Assembly: GCF_900103285.1 (NCBI RefSeq)
Contig: NZ_FNGS01000001.1
Location: 186,001-250,000 of the forward strand
Length of the DNA stretch: 64,000 bases
Origin: Siphonobacter aquaeclarae
GTDB lineage: Bacteria; Bacteroidota; Bacteroidia; Cytophagales; Spirosomataceae
Reading direction: 5' to 3'
The position numbers were made by a program, and so were the translations under genes. Under the pieces are notes generated by a model. The model had not been told where the DNA came from. It did not search any database and saw only the letters and a list, made by a program, of their open reading frames with translations. This document shows positions 17,591-26,448 of this stretch, in pieces (the first letter of the stretch is position 1; every line of letters begins with the position of its first letter).

Positions 17591-19050
17591 CACAGATCGA
17601 GGGAAAGTTCAGCCGTAAAGGTAGTTATTCCGGCGGACGTGGTCAGGCGGTGCTTGCCCGGGTAAAGGAGTTCCAGTCGCCGGCGGAGGTTTTCCAGGCC
17701 GATTCCCCCCGTTTCGCCCGGCTGCTCTTCTACCGAATTTTCACACCGGAAGAACAGCTGACCTTTCCGGCAGCGGAGGGTAATGGTCAGACTTGCCGAT
17801 TCCGCAGCCGGCTCGATGCCGTGTTTGAAGGCATTCTCGACCGGTACAATCAGTAAAAGGGGAGATATGGGCTGCTGTTCGTCGTCCAGCTCAACGGATA
17901 CCTTCAGCGCCAGCGGCAGGCGAAGCCGCAATTGCTGCAAACGAAGGTAGTCGCGCAGGTACTGGACTTCTTCCTGAATGGCGACCTGTTCTTCCTTTCC
18001 CCGGTAAATGACATACCGCATCAGGTCGGAGAGCTGAAGGATACTCTCTGGCGCGTCAGGCGATTGTTTCAGGGTGAGGGAATACAGGTTATTAAGCGTA
18101 TTGAAGAAAAAGTGGGGATTGAGCTGCTGCCGGAGCAGGTCGAGCTCCGCCCGGGTTTTTTCCTGTTCGAGCAGACTGATCCGGTCGTTTTGCTGCGCCC
18201 ATTGCAGGGCGAGTACCACCGGCAGACTGACGAGCATGACGCCGGAGAAAACCAGCGCATTTTCAAAGACAAAGGGATTTTCGATGATATCTCCGAAAAT
18301 CCGCCGGAGCGTCAGGGACTTGATTAGTTGGGAAGCTGCCGGGTACAACAGGGACAAAACGGCTGCAAAACTCAGCAGGTAGATCAGCAGGCCTTTTTCT
18401 TTCAGGACAACGGCAACGAGAAAATGCCGGTTGAGCAGGTAAAACACATATCCGGCCAGGTACATCACTTCAAACTGAAGGAAAAACTGCACGAAAATAC
18501 CAAAGTGCCGGAGGATAAGGGGACCATCGAAGAGGTAATGAACAAGCAGAAAGCCATCCGGATAGTGCGCCGGATCGTCCATCGACGAAACACTCATAGC
18601 CGCCAGACCTGCCGCTACCAGCGTAATACTCAGCAGAATAGCGTTGTCTAACCCGATGCGCAATACCTTTGGCGCCTGCCGGTTCCGGAAATAGGCAGAA
18701 GCCGTGAGGATACCCTCCAGCGCCAGGTTCAGGCAGGCCGCGAGGACAAACAACCCGTCGGGTGCAGTACCCGGATGGAAATAGGTCAGCGCAGGGAGCG
18801 CCACCAGGAAGCACCCGGCCCGGACGGCAAGGTACCGGGACCGGCTCAGCCGTTCCTTCAGGTACTCTTTTCCGGCGGTAACTGCCAGTACCGGTAGCTG
18901 CACGACCAACAGCGGCAGCAGAATGCCGGCAAACCGTGCCCAGGTATACGGTTCCTGCTCCAGCGTCTGCCCGATGGCCAGCCACGCCGACAGACCGGCA
19001 AACAGCCAGACGTCCAGAAAACGCAGGAAAAAACGTCTCATCTCTTCCAT
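17590..19050 (-). CDS. LytS-type membrane sensor histidine kinase
   Basis: The 486-residue kinase has about eight hydrophobic segments in its N-terminal 280 residues. A coiled linker (LLEQEKTRAELDLLRQQ) leads to the His_kinase (PF06580) motif LNPHFFFNTLNNLYSL with the phospho-accepting His. The C-terminal ATPase domain has PLLLIVPVENAFKHGIE (N box) and GGIGLENLRRRLELLYPG (G box). The ATG used gives MEEMRRFFLRFL. The frame also opens upstream with TTG, and a second ATG lies 9 bases inside. It is encoded directly before its LytTR partner and diverges from the ABC exporter genes. That arrangement would fit control of the ABC system, but there is no direct evidence for it. Confidence 0.92.
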   Translation of the reverse strand: MEEMRRFFLRFLDVWLFAGLSAWLAIGQTLEQEPYTWARFAGILLPLLVVQLPVLAVTAGKEYLKERLSRSRYLAVRAGCFLVALPALTYFHPGTAPDGLFVLAACLNLALEGILTASAYFRNRQAPKVLRIGLDNAILLSITLVAAGLAAMSVSSMDDPAHYPDGFLLVHYLFDGPLILRHFGIFVQFFLQFEVMYLAGYVFYLLNRHFLVAVVLKEKGLLIYLLSFAAVLSLLYPAASQLIKSLTLRRIFGDIIENPFVFENALVFSGVMLVSLPVVLALQWAQQNDRISLLEQEKTRAELDLLRQQLNPHFFFNTLNNLYSLTLKQSPDAPESILQLSDLMRYVIYRGKEEQVAIQEEVQYLRDYLRLQQLRLRLPLALKVSVELDDEQQPISPLLLIVPVENAFKHGIEPAAESASLTITLRCRKGQLFFRCENSVEEQPGETGGIGLENLRRRLELLYPGKHRLTTSAGITTFTAELSLDL

Positions 19051-19242
19051 AAAAGACCGAAAACAAGGCGAAAGCTTCCTTTCCGGCAAAAAGGAATGAC
19101 AAAGGGAGTTGTTTTCGTGACGAAAGGAAGGTAGTTCCGGTTGGCCCCGGTACGCGGTCGTTCATCAGCCTCATTCATACCTTCCTCATCTAAAATTCAC
19201 AGAGAAAAGTACTTCCGCCAGGTTGCGCCAAAAAAGCAATCA

Positions 19243-20127
19243 ATGGCTGATTTACAGATACAACACCTCACCAAACAATACGGCAATGTCCGGGCGCTGG
19301 ACGACGTCACGCTGGCGATCGGTACCGGCCTTTTCGGCTTGCTGGGCCCGAACGGAGCAGGAAAATCGTCCCTCATGCGTACCCTCGCCACGCTTCAGGA
19401 ACCGGATAGCGGGAAGGTATTTTTTTCAGGAACCGACATACACCGGGAGCCATTCGCACTCCGCCGGCAACTGGGATACCTGCCGCAGGATTTTGGCGTA
19501 TATCCGCGCTTCACGGCCGTGGAGCTGCTGGATCACCTGGCGGTGCTGAAAGGTATCCGCAGCCGCGCCGACCGGCGTGAGCAGGTACTGGCGCTGTTAC
19601 AGCGCACCAACCTGTACGAGGTCCGCAACCGGGCCGTCAGCAGCTACTCAGGCGGAATGCGCCAGCGGTTTGGCGTTGCCCAGGCCCTGCTCGGCGATCC
19701 GAAGCTGGTGATCGTCGACGAACCTACCGCCGGTCTCGATCCCGAAGAACGGAACCGGTTTCACGACCTTTTGGGTGAAATCGGAGAAAAAATAGTGGTG
19801 CTGCTATCGACCCACATCGTCGAAGACGTCAGCGAACTCTGTCAGGACATGGCCGTTCTGGCGCAGGGCAGGGTGATCCTGCGCGGTCGCCCGGCAACGC
19901 TCCGGGAGCAATTGGCCGGAACGGTCTGGCGAAAATCCGTTCACCGCGATGAAGCGGAACACTACCGGCAGTCGTTTGCTGTCCTGTCCGAGCGCCTTCG
20001 CGAAGGAAAGATTCAGGTACACGTACTCGCATCCGAACGACCGGAATCCGGTTTTGAGCCGGTTGCTCCGGGCCTGGAAGACGTTTACTTTTCAGCGCTG
20101 GCGGGCCGGCGGGGAGGTGCCGCGTGA
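19243..20127 (+). CDS. ABC transporter ATP-binding protein
   Basis: The 294-residue ATPase shows Walker A in LLGPNGAGKSSLMRTL, a Q-loop in LGYLPQDFGVYPRFT, signature SSYSGGMRQRFGVAQALL, Walker B LVIVDEPTAGLDP, and the switch His in LLSTHIVEDV. The start is the ATG of MADLQIQHLTKQYG; the open frame extends further upstream without coding character. It overlaps the permease gene by 4 bases (GTGA). It powers the permease-peptidase fusion encoded next. The pair is of the ABC-2 type, and the transported substrate is unknown. Confidence 0.94.
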   Translation: MADLQIQHLTKQYGNVRALDDVTLAIGTGLFGLLGPNGAGKSSLMRTLATLQEPDSGKVFFSGTDIHREPFALRRQLGYLPQDFGVYPRFTAVELLDHLAVLKGIRSRADRREQVLALLQRTNLYEVRNRAVSSYSGGMRQRFGVAQALLGDPKLVIVDEPTAGLDPEERNRFHDLLGEIGEKIVVLLSTHIVEDVSELCQDMAVLAQGRVILRGRPATLREQLAGTVWRKSVHRDEAEHYRQSFAVLSERLREGKIQVHVLASERPESGFEPVAPGLEDVYFSALAGRRGGAA

Positions 20128-23100
20128 GGAAAAATGCCTGGCTTTTTGAACTCCGGTACCACAGCCGGCAGGCGTCGTTTCGGGTAGCGCTGGTCGTCTT
20201 TTTTCTGCTTGGTATCGGGATGTCGTTCGGGCGGTTCGGCGACGCCCACAAAAACGCTCCCTACGTCCTGGGAATGCTGACGGGGCTGCTGTCGCTGACG
20301 ACGGTTTTTGCGGCGACGATTTTTACTGCTAACGTATGCCTCCGCGATGTGAGGTACCGGATGGAACCGCTGCTGTTTTCGACATCCCTGCGCCGGTCAG
20401 ACTACTTCCTGAGCCGGCTGTCGGGTTTGTGGCTGGCTGTTTTTGCGATACTCACGGTATCCCTGGCAGGAGTGGCAACCGGCTGCCTGATACAGGAGCA
20501 TGAGGTGCAGGGGCCTTACGTGGCAGGTTGGTTTCTGCATCCGCTGGTAGTATTCGGAGTACCGAATGTTCTGGTGATTGTGTCGCTTCTGTTTGCCGTG
20601 GCGCTGTTTTCGCGGAGCGAACGGTCGGTATATGTGACGGGCGTGCTGCTCTATATTCTCTACCTGACGGGATCGATACTGGGCGGCTCGCCGCTGATCG
20701 CCGGTTCGCCACTGAAAGACGGGCCGCAGAATATCTGGCCATTGCTGGGCGATCCCTTTGGTCTGTCGTCGTTTTTCGGCGATACACGGTTGTGGACGGT
20801 ATCCCGGAAAAACAGCGAGCTATACGGCCTTTCCGGCGCTTTCGGGTGGAATCGGGCGGTGTGGACCGGCTTTTCGGCGGTCGTGCTTTTCGTTACATAC
20901 CGCCGTTTCCCGTTCCGGCTGCCAATATCGTCCCCGGAAAAAAAGAAAATGCAGGAAGCGGCTGCGCCCGCCGTCTATCGCCTGATACCGGTTCAGGCAA
21001 CCGGAATATCCTGGTATTGCTGGGTTTTTTGGGCGCGTTTGGAACTCGAAATCAGACTGTTATTCCGGCAGATTCCTTTCTGGGTCATGCTCCTGCTGTG
21101 GGTGTTTCTGTATGCGGTGGAGTTGCAGGATGCGTGGTATGGAGGTCCGTACGGAATGCGTTTATTACCGACAACCGGCCTGTTGGTGGAAGAAGTCCGC
21201 GCTTTTCGCCTCGCCCTGCCGGTATTGCTCTTTTTCAGTTCGGAAATGGTCTGGAGCGATCGGCAGGTGCGTTTTTCGGATATACTCACGGCGACGCCCG
21301 TCGCCGGCAGCCTGCTCTGGGCCTCAAAAATGACAGTGCTGGCACTGCTGATACTGGTACTGATCGGCGCGACGGCCATAACCGGCGTGGCCTCTCAGCT
21401 CGCCGCGGGATACACCGATCTGCAACCTTGTACGTACCTGAGTCTGGCCTGTTACGGCGGTCTGCCGCTGCTGTATGTAACGGTGTTACTGTTGTTTGTT
21501 CAGGCAATTACGCCCAATCGATACCTCGGCCTGGTACTGGGATTGCTGGTGATGGCGCTGGTATTGTTCAGCCGGAGGATAGGTCTCGAACATCCGCTGC
21601 TCCGGTATGCGACACCACCGGAGCTGTATTATTCGGAAATGAGCGGCTGGGGACACTATGCCGACGCTTTCGACGGATACATGCTATACTGGGGTGCGGC
21701 GGCGGCTTCCATCGGAATACTGACCGCCGCCTGGTGGGGAAAGCGCCGCCCGGTTTTTTCCCGATCCTTGAAATTTTTGCTGATACTGGCGCTCTGTACC
21801 TGGGCCGGAACCGGCGTAGCCTTGTACCAACGCCTGGCGCCGACGTACCAAAGCCAGCAGTCGCTTATCAATCAGGGCATTAGTTATGAAAAGCGATACA
21901 AACGCCTGGGACTGGCCGCGCAGCCGGTGATTCAGGCCACGCAGCTGGCGGTAGACCTATTTCCGTCCGAACGAAAGTACCGCGTCCGCGGCACCTATCG
22001 TCTCCGAAACGAAAGCGATAAGCCGCTTAGCCAGATTTGGGTGGGAACGGATCCCGGAACGATGACGACGGAAATCACGCTTTCGGAGCGTTTCAGCGAC
22101 CGGACGGAGGGCAACCAGCACTTTCTCCGCCTGTCGCGCCCCCTCTTGCCGGGAAGGGAGCTGACGCTTCGTTTTTCGATGGAAGCGGACCGCTCCGGCT
22201 ACGTACCATTCGACGCCGAACACAGCGTAGTACCGAACGGATCATACATCGAGCTGGAAAAATTCCTGCCCTGGCTGGGCTATAATCCCCGCCTCGAAAC
22301 GCGTGACCGGCAGGCGAGGCGAAAGGCGGGGTTGCCGGAGGAGTCGGTGCCGATACCCGCAGATTCCCTGTATCATCCTGTGCATCAGGATATAACCGTC
22401 ACAACAGACCCCGGTCAGACCGTCGTAGCAATCGGAACGCTGATTTCGACGGGTAATAGTGCCGGCAGGCCTGTGTTCCGGTACCGGCTGGACGGCCCGT
22501 TCCGCTGCGCGCTGAGTTCGGCCCGGTATGTAGTCCGGGAAGACCAGGCAGGTACCACCCGGATACGGATCTTCTATCACCCCGGCCATGAAACCAACGT
22601 CCCGATGCTGGTGAAAGCAGCGAAAGACGCGCTCACATATGCCGATACAGCTTTTCATCCTTACCCGTTTCCCGAACTGACGATAGCAGAAATACCCCGG
22701 TATCCGGGCGCGGCGACGGCCTATCCGGGTACTGTTTTTTCGGCTGAAAACATCAATTTTCTGGGAAATTTCAGCCGAAATGCCTTTCCGCACGCCTATG
22801 CGATCCTCGCGCACGAAATCTCCCATCAATGGTGGCCGCACCAGATGGCGCCGGTGGGCGGTCCGGGAGACGGTTTGCTGACAGAGTCCCTGGCGAAATA
22901 TGCCGAGGCGGTGATCACAGAGCGCTTTACCGGCCGCGAGCAGCTGAGTACCTACCTGAAACGGGACAACAATTTCTACTTCGGCATGCGGGAAGACGAT
23001 GAAAAGCCGCTCACCCGGTCATCCGACCAGCTTTATGTCGAATACCAGAAGGGCGGACTCGTGCTTTACGGCTTGCGCGAGCGCCTGGGCGAGGACCGGG

Positions 23101-23543
23101 TCAACCGCGCATTGAAAAAGCTGGTACACAGGTATCGCTACCCCGGCCGCCGGGTACGTCCGGCGGACCTTCTCCGGGAGCTGACGGTCGGCGCATCCGA
23201 ACGCGAAAAACGACTGATTCGGGAGTTGCTTCAACAGAAAACAACCTATGACCTGTCGATCCGGGTACTGAAAACCGAACGCAGACCCGATGGAAGCTAC
23301 CGGCTGCTGCTGGAAATCAGCGCCCGGAAGGAAGAAAACGGCCGGAAGCTGCCCGTCGATGAGGATATGGAGGTTGCCGTTTCGGGTGACAGCGGTCGGT
23401 TGTTCTCCCGGAAGTACCGGATTACGGAGGACCGCACCCGGTTGTCGCTCGTCGTCCGGCAGCGCCCCGATCAGGTTATGGTTGACCCGATGGGATACAT
23501 CCTTGACCCGGATCAACGGGATAATTCGGCGAAGGTAAAGTGA
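20124..23543 (+). CDS. ABC-2-type permease fused to an M1-family metallopeptidase
   Basis: The 1139-residue protein starts with GTG, overlapping the ATPase stop. Residues of about 1-570 hold two blocks of roughly six membrane helices each, the ABC-2 permease part. Residues of about 600-1139 form an extracytoplasmic M1 (gluzincin) aminopeptidase-like domain. It has the zinc motif HEISH at about 897-901 followed by QWWPH, and the third ligand Glu at about 921 in LLTESLAKYAE. This architecture is known in Bacteroidota as ABC permease/M1 aminopeptidase. The zinc ligands are all present, so the peptidase is probably active. It may process peptides moved by, or controlling, the transporter (inference). 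Confidence 0.93.
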   Translation: MRKNAWLFELRYHSRQASFRVALVVFFLLGIGMSFGRFGDAHKNAPYVLGMLTGLLSLTTVFAATIFTANVCLRDVRYRMEPLLFSTSLRRSDYFLSRLSGLWLAVFAILTVSLAGVATGCLIQEHEVQGPYVAGWFLHPLVVFGVPNVLVIVSLLFAVALFSRSERSVYVTGVLLYILYLTGSILGGSPLIAGSPLKDGPQNIWPLLGDPFGLSSFFGDTRLWTVSRKNSELYGLSGAFGWNRAVWTGFSAVVLFVTYRRFPFRLPISSPEKKKMQEAAAPAVYRLIPVQATGISWYCWVFWARLELEIRLLFRQIPFWVMLLLWVFLYAVELQDAWYGGPYGMRLLPTTGLLVEEVRAFRLALPVLLFFSSEMVWSDRQVRFSDILTATPVAGSLLWASKMTVLALLILVLIGATAITGVASQLAAGYTDLQPCTYLSLACYGGLPLLYVTVLLLFVQAITPNRYLGLVLGLLVMALVLFSRRIGLEHPLLRYATPPELYYSEMSGWGHYADAFDGYMLYWGAAAASIGILTAAWWGKRRPVFSRSLKFLLILALCTWAGTGVALYQRLAPTYQSQQSLINQGISYEKRYKRLGLAAQPVIQATQLAVDLFPSERKYRVRGTYRLRNESDKPLSQIWVGTDPGTMTTEITLSERFSDRTEGNQHFLRLSRPLLPGRELTLRFSMEADRSGYVPFDAEHSVVPNGSYIELEKFLPWLGYNPRLETRDRQARRKAGLPEESVPIPADSLYHPVHQDITVTTDPGQTVVAIGTLISTGNSAGRPVFRYRLDGPFRCALSSARYVVREDQAGTTRIRIFYHPGHETNVPMLVKAAKDALTYADTAFHPYPFPELTIAEIPRYPGAATAYPGTVFSAENINFLGNFSRNAFPHAYAILAHEISHQWWPHQMAPVGGPGDGLLTESLAKYAEAVITERFTGREQLSTYLKRDNNFYFGMREDDEKPLTRSSDQLYVEYQKGGLVLYGLRERLGEDRVNRALKKLVHRYRYPGRRVRPADLLRELTVGASEREKRLIRELLQQKTTYDLSIRVLKTERRPDGSYRLLLEISARKEENGRKLPVDEDMEVAVSGDSGRLFSRKYRITEDRTRLSLVVRQRPDQVMVDPMGYILDPDQRDNSAKVK

Positions 23544-23550
23544 AGAAGGA

Positions 23551-23576
23551 GGTACGGCGGCGCAGGCCGCCGTACC
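23551..23576. terminator. GC-rich palindrome after the ABC/M1 gene
   Basis: An 11-bp perfect stem, 23551-23561 with 23566-23576, is closed by a 4-base loop (GCAG). It lies 7 bases after the stop and is followed by AAAATACTTTTTA. It could act as a terminator, though the T-run is weak. Its design, a GC-rich perfect stem with a tiny loop, resembles the palindrome at 51890-51914, so it may also belong to a dispersed REP-like family. Confidence 0.6.
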
Positions 23577-23625
23577 AAAATACTTTTTATTTTCGCCGCG
23601 CCGGATTGTCCGCCGGCCGGAATGC

Positions 23626-24057
23626 ATGAAAACCCATCAGCCTGTTGCGATCGTCTGTATTTTTACCTGGATCGGCTTTGTCTGCGCGATCAGTTTTCTC
23701 GAAGCCTGGCTGAAGTTTCAGGCTCCGGGTGTGACGATCCCGATTGGTTTGGGTATCGGGCGACTGGTGTTCTCCGCCCTGAACAAAATCGAATGGGTAT
23801 TCGCGGTAGCGGTGCTTGGAAGCGCTTTCCTGAGTCGGAACGGGCTTCGCTGGCCGCTGTGGATTGCCATCGCCATTCTGGTTGCGGAGACGGTCTGGTT
23901 GCTGCCGGCGCTCGACGCGCGTGCGGAAGAGATGATCCATCACCGACCGGTTCCGCCGTCGCGCCTTCACATAATGTACATCGCAATGGAAGGCGTCAAA
24001 GTTTTCGCATTGCTGGCCGGCGGTCTGGCGCTGTTCAAAAGTACCCGCTACCGGTAG
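23626..24057 (+). CDS. small membrane protein of unknown function, four helices
   Basis: The 143-residue protein is almost entirely membrane-embedded. Four hydrophobic helices can be seen: VAIVCIFTWIGFVCAISFLEAW, LVFSALNKIEWVFAVAVLGSAFL, WPLWIAIAILVAETVWLLP, and MEGVKVFALLAGGLALF near the end. A short loop with HHRPVPPSRLH precedes the last helix. No family motif was recognised with confidence. Its 3' end overlaps the end of the convergent carbonic-anhydrase gene by 10 bases, and it is transcribed alone. Confidence 0.75.
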   Translation: MKTHQPVAIVCIFTWIGFVCAISFLEAWLKFQAPGVTIPIGLGIGRLVFSALNKIEWVFAVAVLGSAFLSRNGLRWPLWIAIAILVAETVWLLPALDARAEEMIHHRPVPPSRLHIMYIAMEGVKVFALLAGGLALFKSTRYR

Positions 24058-24785
24058 TATTCGTCGAGCAGGTCCCGGCGCTCTCCCGTTTCGAGGTGAA
24101 TGCACTCCAGGCGCTTGTAGGAACAAAATGAACCCATATCGCGGTCGCCGTTGATGAATACCGCGCCGGCGAGTATTACATACCGGCAGGGATAGCTGGT
24201 TTGACTCACGAGTACATCAATGCGCTGATTGATGGCTTCATACATGACTTCTGTCGCTTCAAACAAGGAATGCGGAGCGTTTTTAATGCGGCTTTCTTCT
24301 TTCAGGAAAATCTGTTCGATGGTGTTCATCTGGTAATCGAGGTCCGTCACCGCACCCGGCCGGATGTTTCCGGCAAGTAACTTTCCGAGCGCACCTTTGG
24401 CGGCGCCACAGCACGCAGAAGCCTGACTCTGGCCGATCCGGCTGATTTCTCCCAAAGATCCTTCCTTGGTAACCCCGATATGCGGCGCGAAAAAGACGAG
24501 TACGGCTCCGTCTTCCGGCACGTGATGGGCGAAGGCGTTCATACCGGTCACGCCGGCGAAGGGGAAACCGTCGAGGCCGCCGAGGTGGAAAGGACCTAGC
24601 ATTTCCAGCGCCCGCGGAGGATACTGAATCGCATTTACGTCGTCGCAGCAGAGGCTGTCGGCATGCATGATCTGCCGGGGCGAAAGACCCAGCGTGCGCC
24701 CGAGGGTATCGAGGAGGCGGTCGACGGTTTCAATAGACGTCAGCGCATTCGGATACCAGCGCCGTACTGTTTCGAGGTGGTTCAT
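24048..24785 (-). CDS. LCIB/LCIC-type (theta/beta-like) carbonic anhydrase homologue
   Basis: The 245-residue protein matches the limiting-CO2-inducible B/C carbonic anhydrase family (PF18599) in its conserved blocks: HADSLCCDDVNAIQ, LGGLDGFPFAGVTGMNAFAHHVP, VFFAPHIGVTKEG and SQASACCGAAKGAL. By analogy with algal members the zinc ligands should be Cys46, His87 and Cys126, with Asp48 next to the first ligand. These are all present, so hydration of CO2 to bicarbonate is plausible. The start is the ATG giving MNHLETVRRWYP, 4 bases after the bestrophin stop; a TTG further upstream is less likely. No signal peptide is seen, so the enzyme should act in the cytoplasm. The family call is from recalled motifs and was not searched. 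Confidence 0.85.
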   Translation of the reverse strand: MNHLETVRRWYPNALTSIETVDRLLDTLGRTLGLSPRQIMHADSLCCDDVNAIQYPPRALEMLGPFHLGGLDGFPFAGVTGMNAFAHHVPEDGAVLVFFAPHIGVTKEGSLGEISRIGQSQASACCGAAKGALGKLLAGNIRPGAVTDLDYQMNTIEQIFLKEESRIKNAPHSLFEATEVMYEAINQRIDVLVSQTSYPCRYVILAGAVFINGDRDMGSFCSYKRLECIHLETGERRDLLDEYYR

Positions 24786-24789
24786 GATG

Positions 24790-25797
24790 TTAAAGAACAA
24801 TGTTGTTAACAGGTTGAATAGCAGGGGGAAGGTCGGTTTCGCCGAGCATTTCGCGCAGGTCGATTTCGATCGTGCGGGAAATCTGGGTGATGGGTACGTC
24901 GTTGGCGCTGCCTTCGAACGGGTTTTCGGTGGCCTCGCCGGTCATATCAAGCGCCACGAATACCCAGCCGAGAAGCGTACTGAACGGAATGGAGAGCCAG
25001 ACAAATTCCGGTCCGAACTTTGCGAATTCCTGTACCATCCCGAACGGAATCAGGATGCATAGCAGGTTGGTAAAAAACAGGTTCAGGCTGGAATACTGCC
25101 GCGGATAGGGGAAGTTTTTAATGCGCTCGCACCGGCCCTGCTGGTCATACAGGTCTTTGAGGTGGGTTTCGAGCGCGACGAAGTTGTAATCCGTCAACAA
25201 TCCCGCTTCGTTCAGCCCGCGCAGCTCGTCAGACTGCCGGGACAGCAGCTGCGTCGCCTTGTTTTTCCGGGCGAGGATATACTGTCGTTCTTCTTCTGGC
25301 AAAAAAGGCTTCAGTTCTTCGCCCATGTCCGATTGCCATTCCGGCACGACGTAATACCGCTTCTGATATTCCTGATTATACCTCCGTTTTTTGATGTATT
25401 CCCAGCTGCGTACTTCGCGCAGCTGAAACCGCAGGGCTGTCAGCCACGCGATGTGCCGGTAGATCAGCCGTTGGTGGATATCCTGTTCGAGGGCAGGGTC
25501 ATCGGCGCGAACCATACTGCGCACGAGTATTCCGAAGCTGCGGCTCTGGTTGATAATGCCTCCGTAAATCTGCCGGGCTTCCCAGGTACGGTTGTAGGTC
25601 TGGGTGTTCCGGAAACCGGAGATAAACGCCGTCACCGTTCCGAGCAACGCAACCGGCACCCAGGGCATGGTAAACCACTTGCCGCCGGTGCAGGCATAGA
25701 TAATCGCCGGAATGGTGCTGATGAGAAGGAGTTTGTAGATCTGGAAGCGTGTCCAGGGGATGTAGTGGCTGAGGTGGTAGTGATCGCCTGTGTTCAT
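24790..25797 (-). CDS. bestrophin-family (UPF0187) anion channel
   Basis: This 335-residue membrane protein carries the bestrophin signature. FISGFRNTQTYNRTWEARQIYGGIINQSR lies around residues 58-87, after two hydrophobic helices near the N-terminus. The C-terminal block reads VALDMTGEATENPFEGSAND, then ITQISRTIEIDLREMLGE, the conserved end of bacterial bestrophins. The family forms pentameric channels. Animal members conduct chloride and bicarbonate, bacterial homologues can conduct cations, and algal thylakoid members are linked to bicarbonate movement. Its stop lies 4 bases before the carbonic anhydrase start, and the methyltransferase gene ends 16 bases before its own start. Bicarbonate is therefore the likeliest cargo (inference). 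Confidence 0.92.
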   Translation of the reverse strand: MNTGDHYHLSHYIPWTRFQIYKLLLISTIPAIIYACTGGKWFTMPWVPVALLGTVTAFISGFRNTQTYNRTWEARQIYGGIINQSRSFGILVRSMVRADDPALEQDIHQRLIYRHIAWLTALRFQLREVRSWEYIKKRRYNQEYQKRYYVVPEWQSDMGEELKPFLPEEERQYILARKNKATQLLSRQSDELRGLNEAGLLTDYNFVALETHLKDLYDQQGRCERIKNFPYPRQYSSLNLFFTNLLCILIPFGMVQEFAKFGPEFVWLSIPFSTLLGWVFVALDMTGEATENPFEGSANDVPITQISRTIEIDLREMLGETDLPPAIQPVNNIVL

Positions 25798-25813
25798 GAA
25801 AAGCAGGGCCGGA

Positions 25814-26335
25814 TTAGGTAGTCGATGATTCGATTAAGGCGGCGTATAAAGGATGGGGGCCGTAGAGAGACGGTCGCTCGCCGAGCTTCCGGATTGTCTG
25901 GTAGCCGACTTGTTCGGCGAGACGGGTCAGCCGGGCGAAATCCAGCGGATACGGCACCCAGGGATTTCCTTGCGTCAGCTCATATTCAACAATCAGGAGG
26001 GAATGCCGGGTTTGCAGCAGCGGAAACAGCCGCTCCAGAAACGCCTCCGGATGACGGACGTAGTGGAGGGCATTGGCCATCAGCAACCCGTCGGCCGGCG
26101 GAACCGGCAGCGCTTCGGACTCAAAATCGGCCTGCATGCCGTGAATCCGGACGCCGTCGACAACCGGCTCGAGCCGCAACGGCTGCCGGTCTACCGCATA
26201 AATAGTACTACCCTGGCGCAGCAACCGGGCCAGCGCACGGGTGAATGTTCCTCCGCCTGCACCGAGCTCAAGCCAGACAGCCTTGGCCGGATCAGGGGAA
26301 AACCGGATCAGATCAGTCGCTTCCTGAATGGTCAT
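25814..26335 (-). CDS. class I SAM-dependent methyltransferase
   Basis: The 173-residue protein is short for the family but complete. It has the SAM-binding glycine loop VWLELGAGGGTFTRALARLL (about 20-39), the acidic residue at the end of strand 2 in IYAVDRQPLRL, and motif III-like ADGLLMANALHYVRHPEAF. The rest matches a minimal Rossmann methyltransferase core. The acceptor is unknown. It is the first gene of a tight three-gene operon with the bestrophin channel and the LCIB-type carbonic anhydrase. Whether it shares their function or only their transcript cannot be decided here. Confidence 0.87.
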   Translation of the reverse strand: MTIQEATDLIRFSPDPAKAVWLELGAGGGTFTRALARLLRQGSTIYAVDRQPLRLEPVVDGVRIHGMQADFESEALPVPPADGLLMANALHYVRHPEAFLERLFPLLQTRHSLLIVEYELTQGNPWVPYPLDFARLTRLAEQVGYQTIRKLGERPSLYGPHPLYAALIESSTT

Positions 26336-26448
26336 AGACAGGTGTTTTCTTACGGGAAACTACTAATTTTTTATGAAAAATCACAGATCCGAAAATGCCA
26401 AAAATAACAGACCAGGCAGACCAGGATATGGTGAACTTTTCGGTTTTT

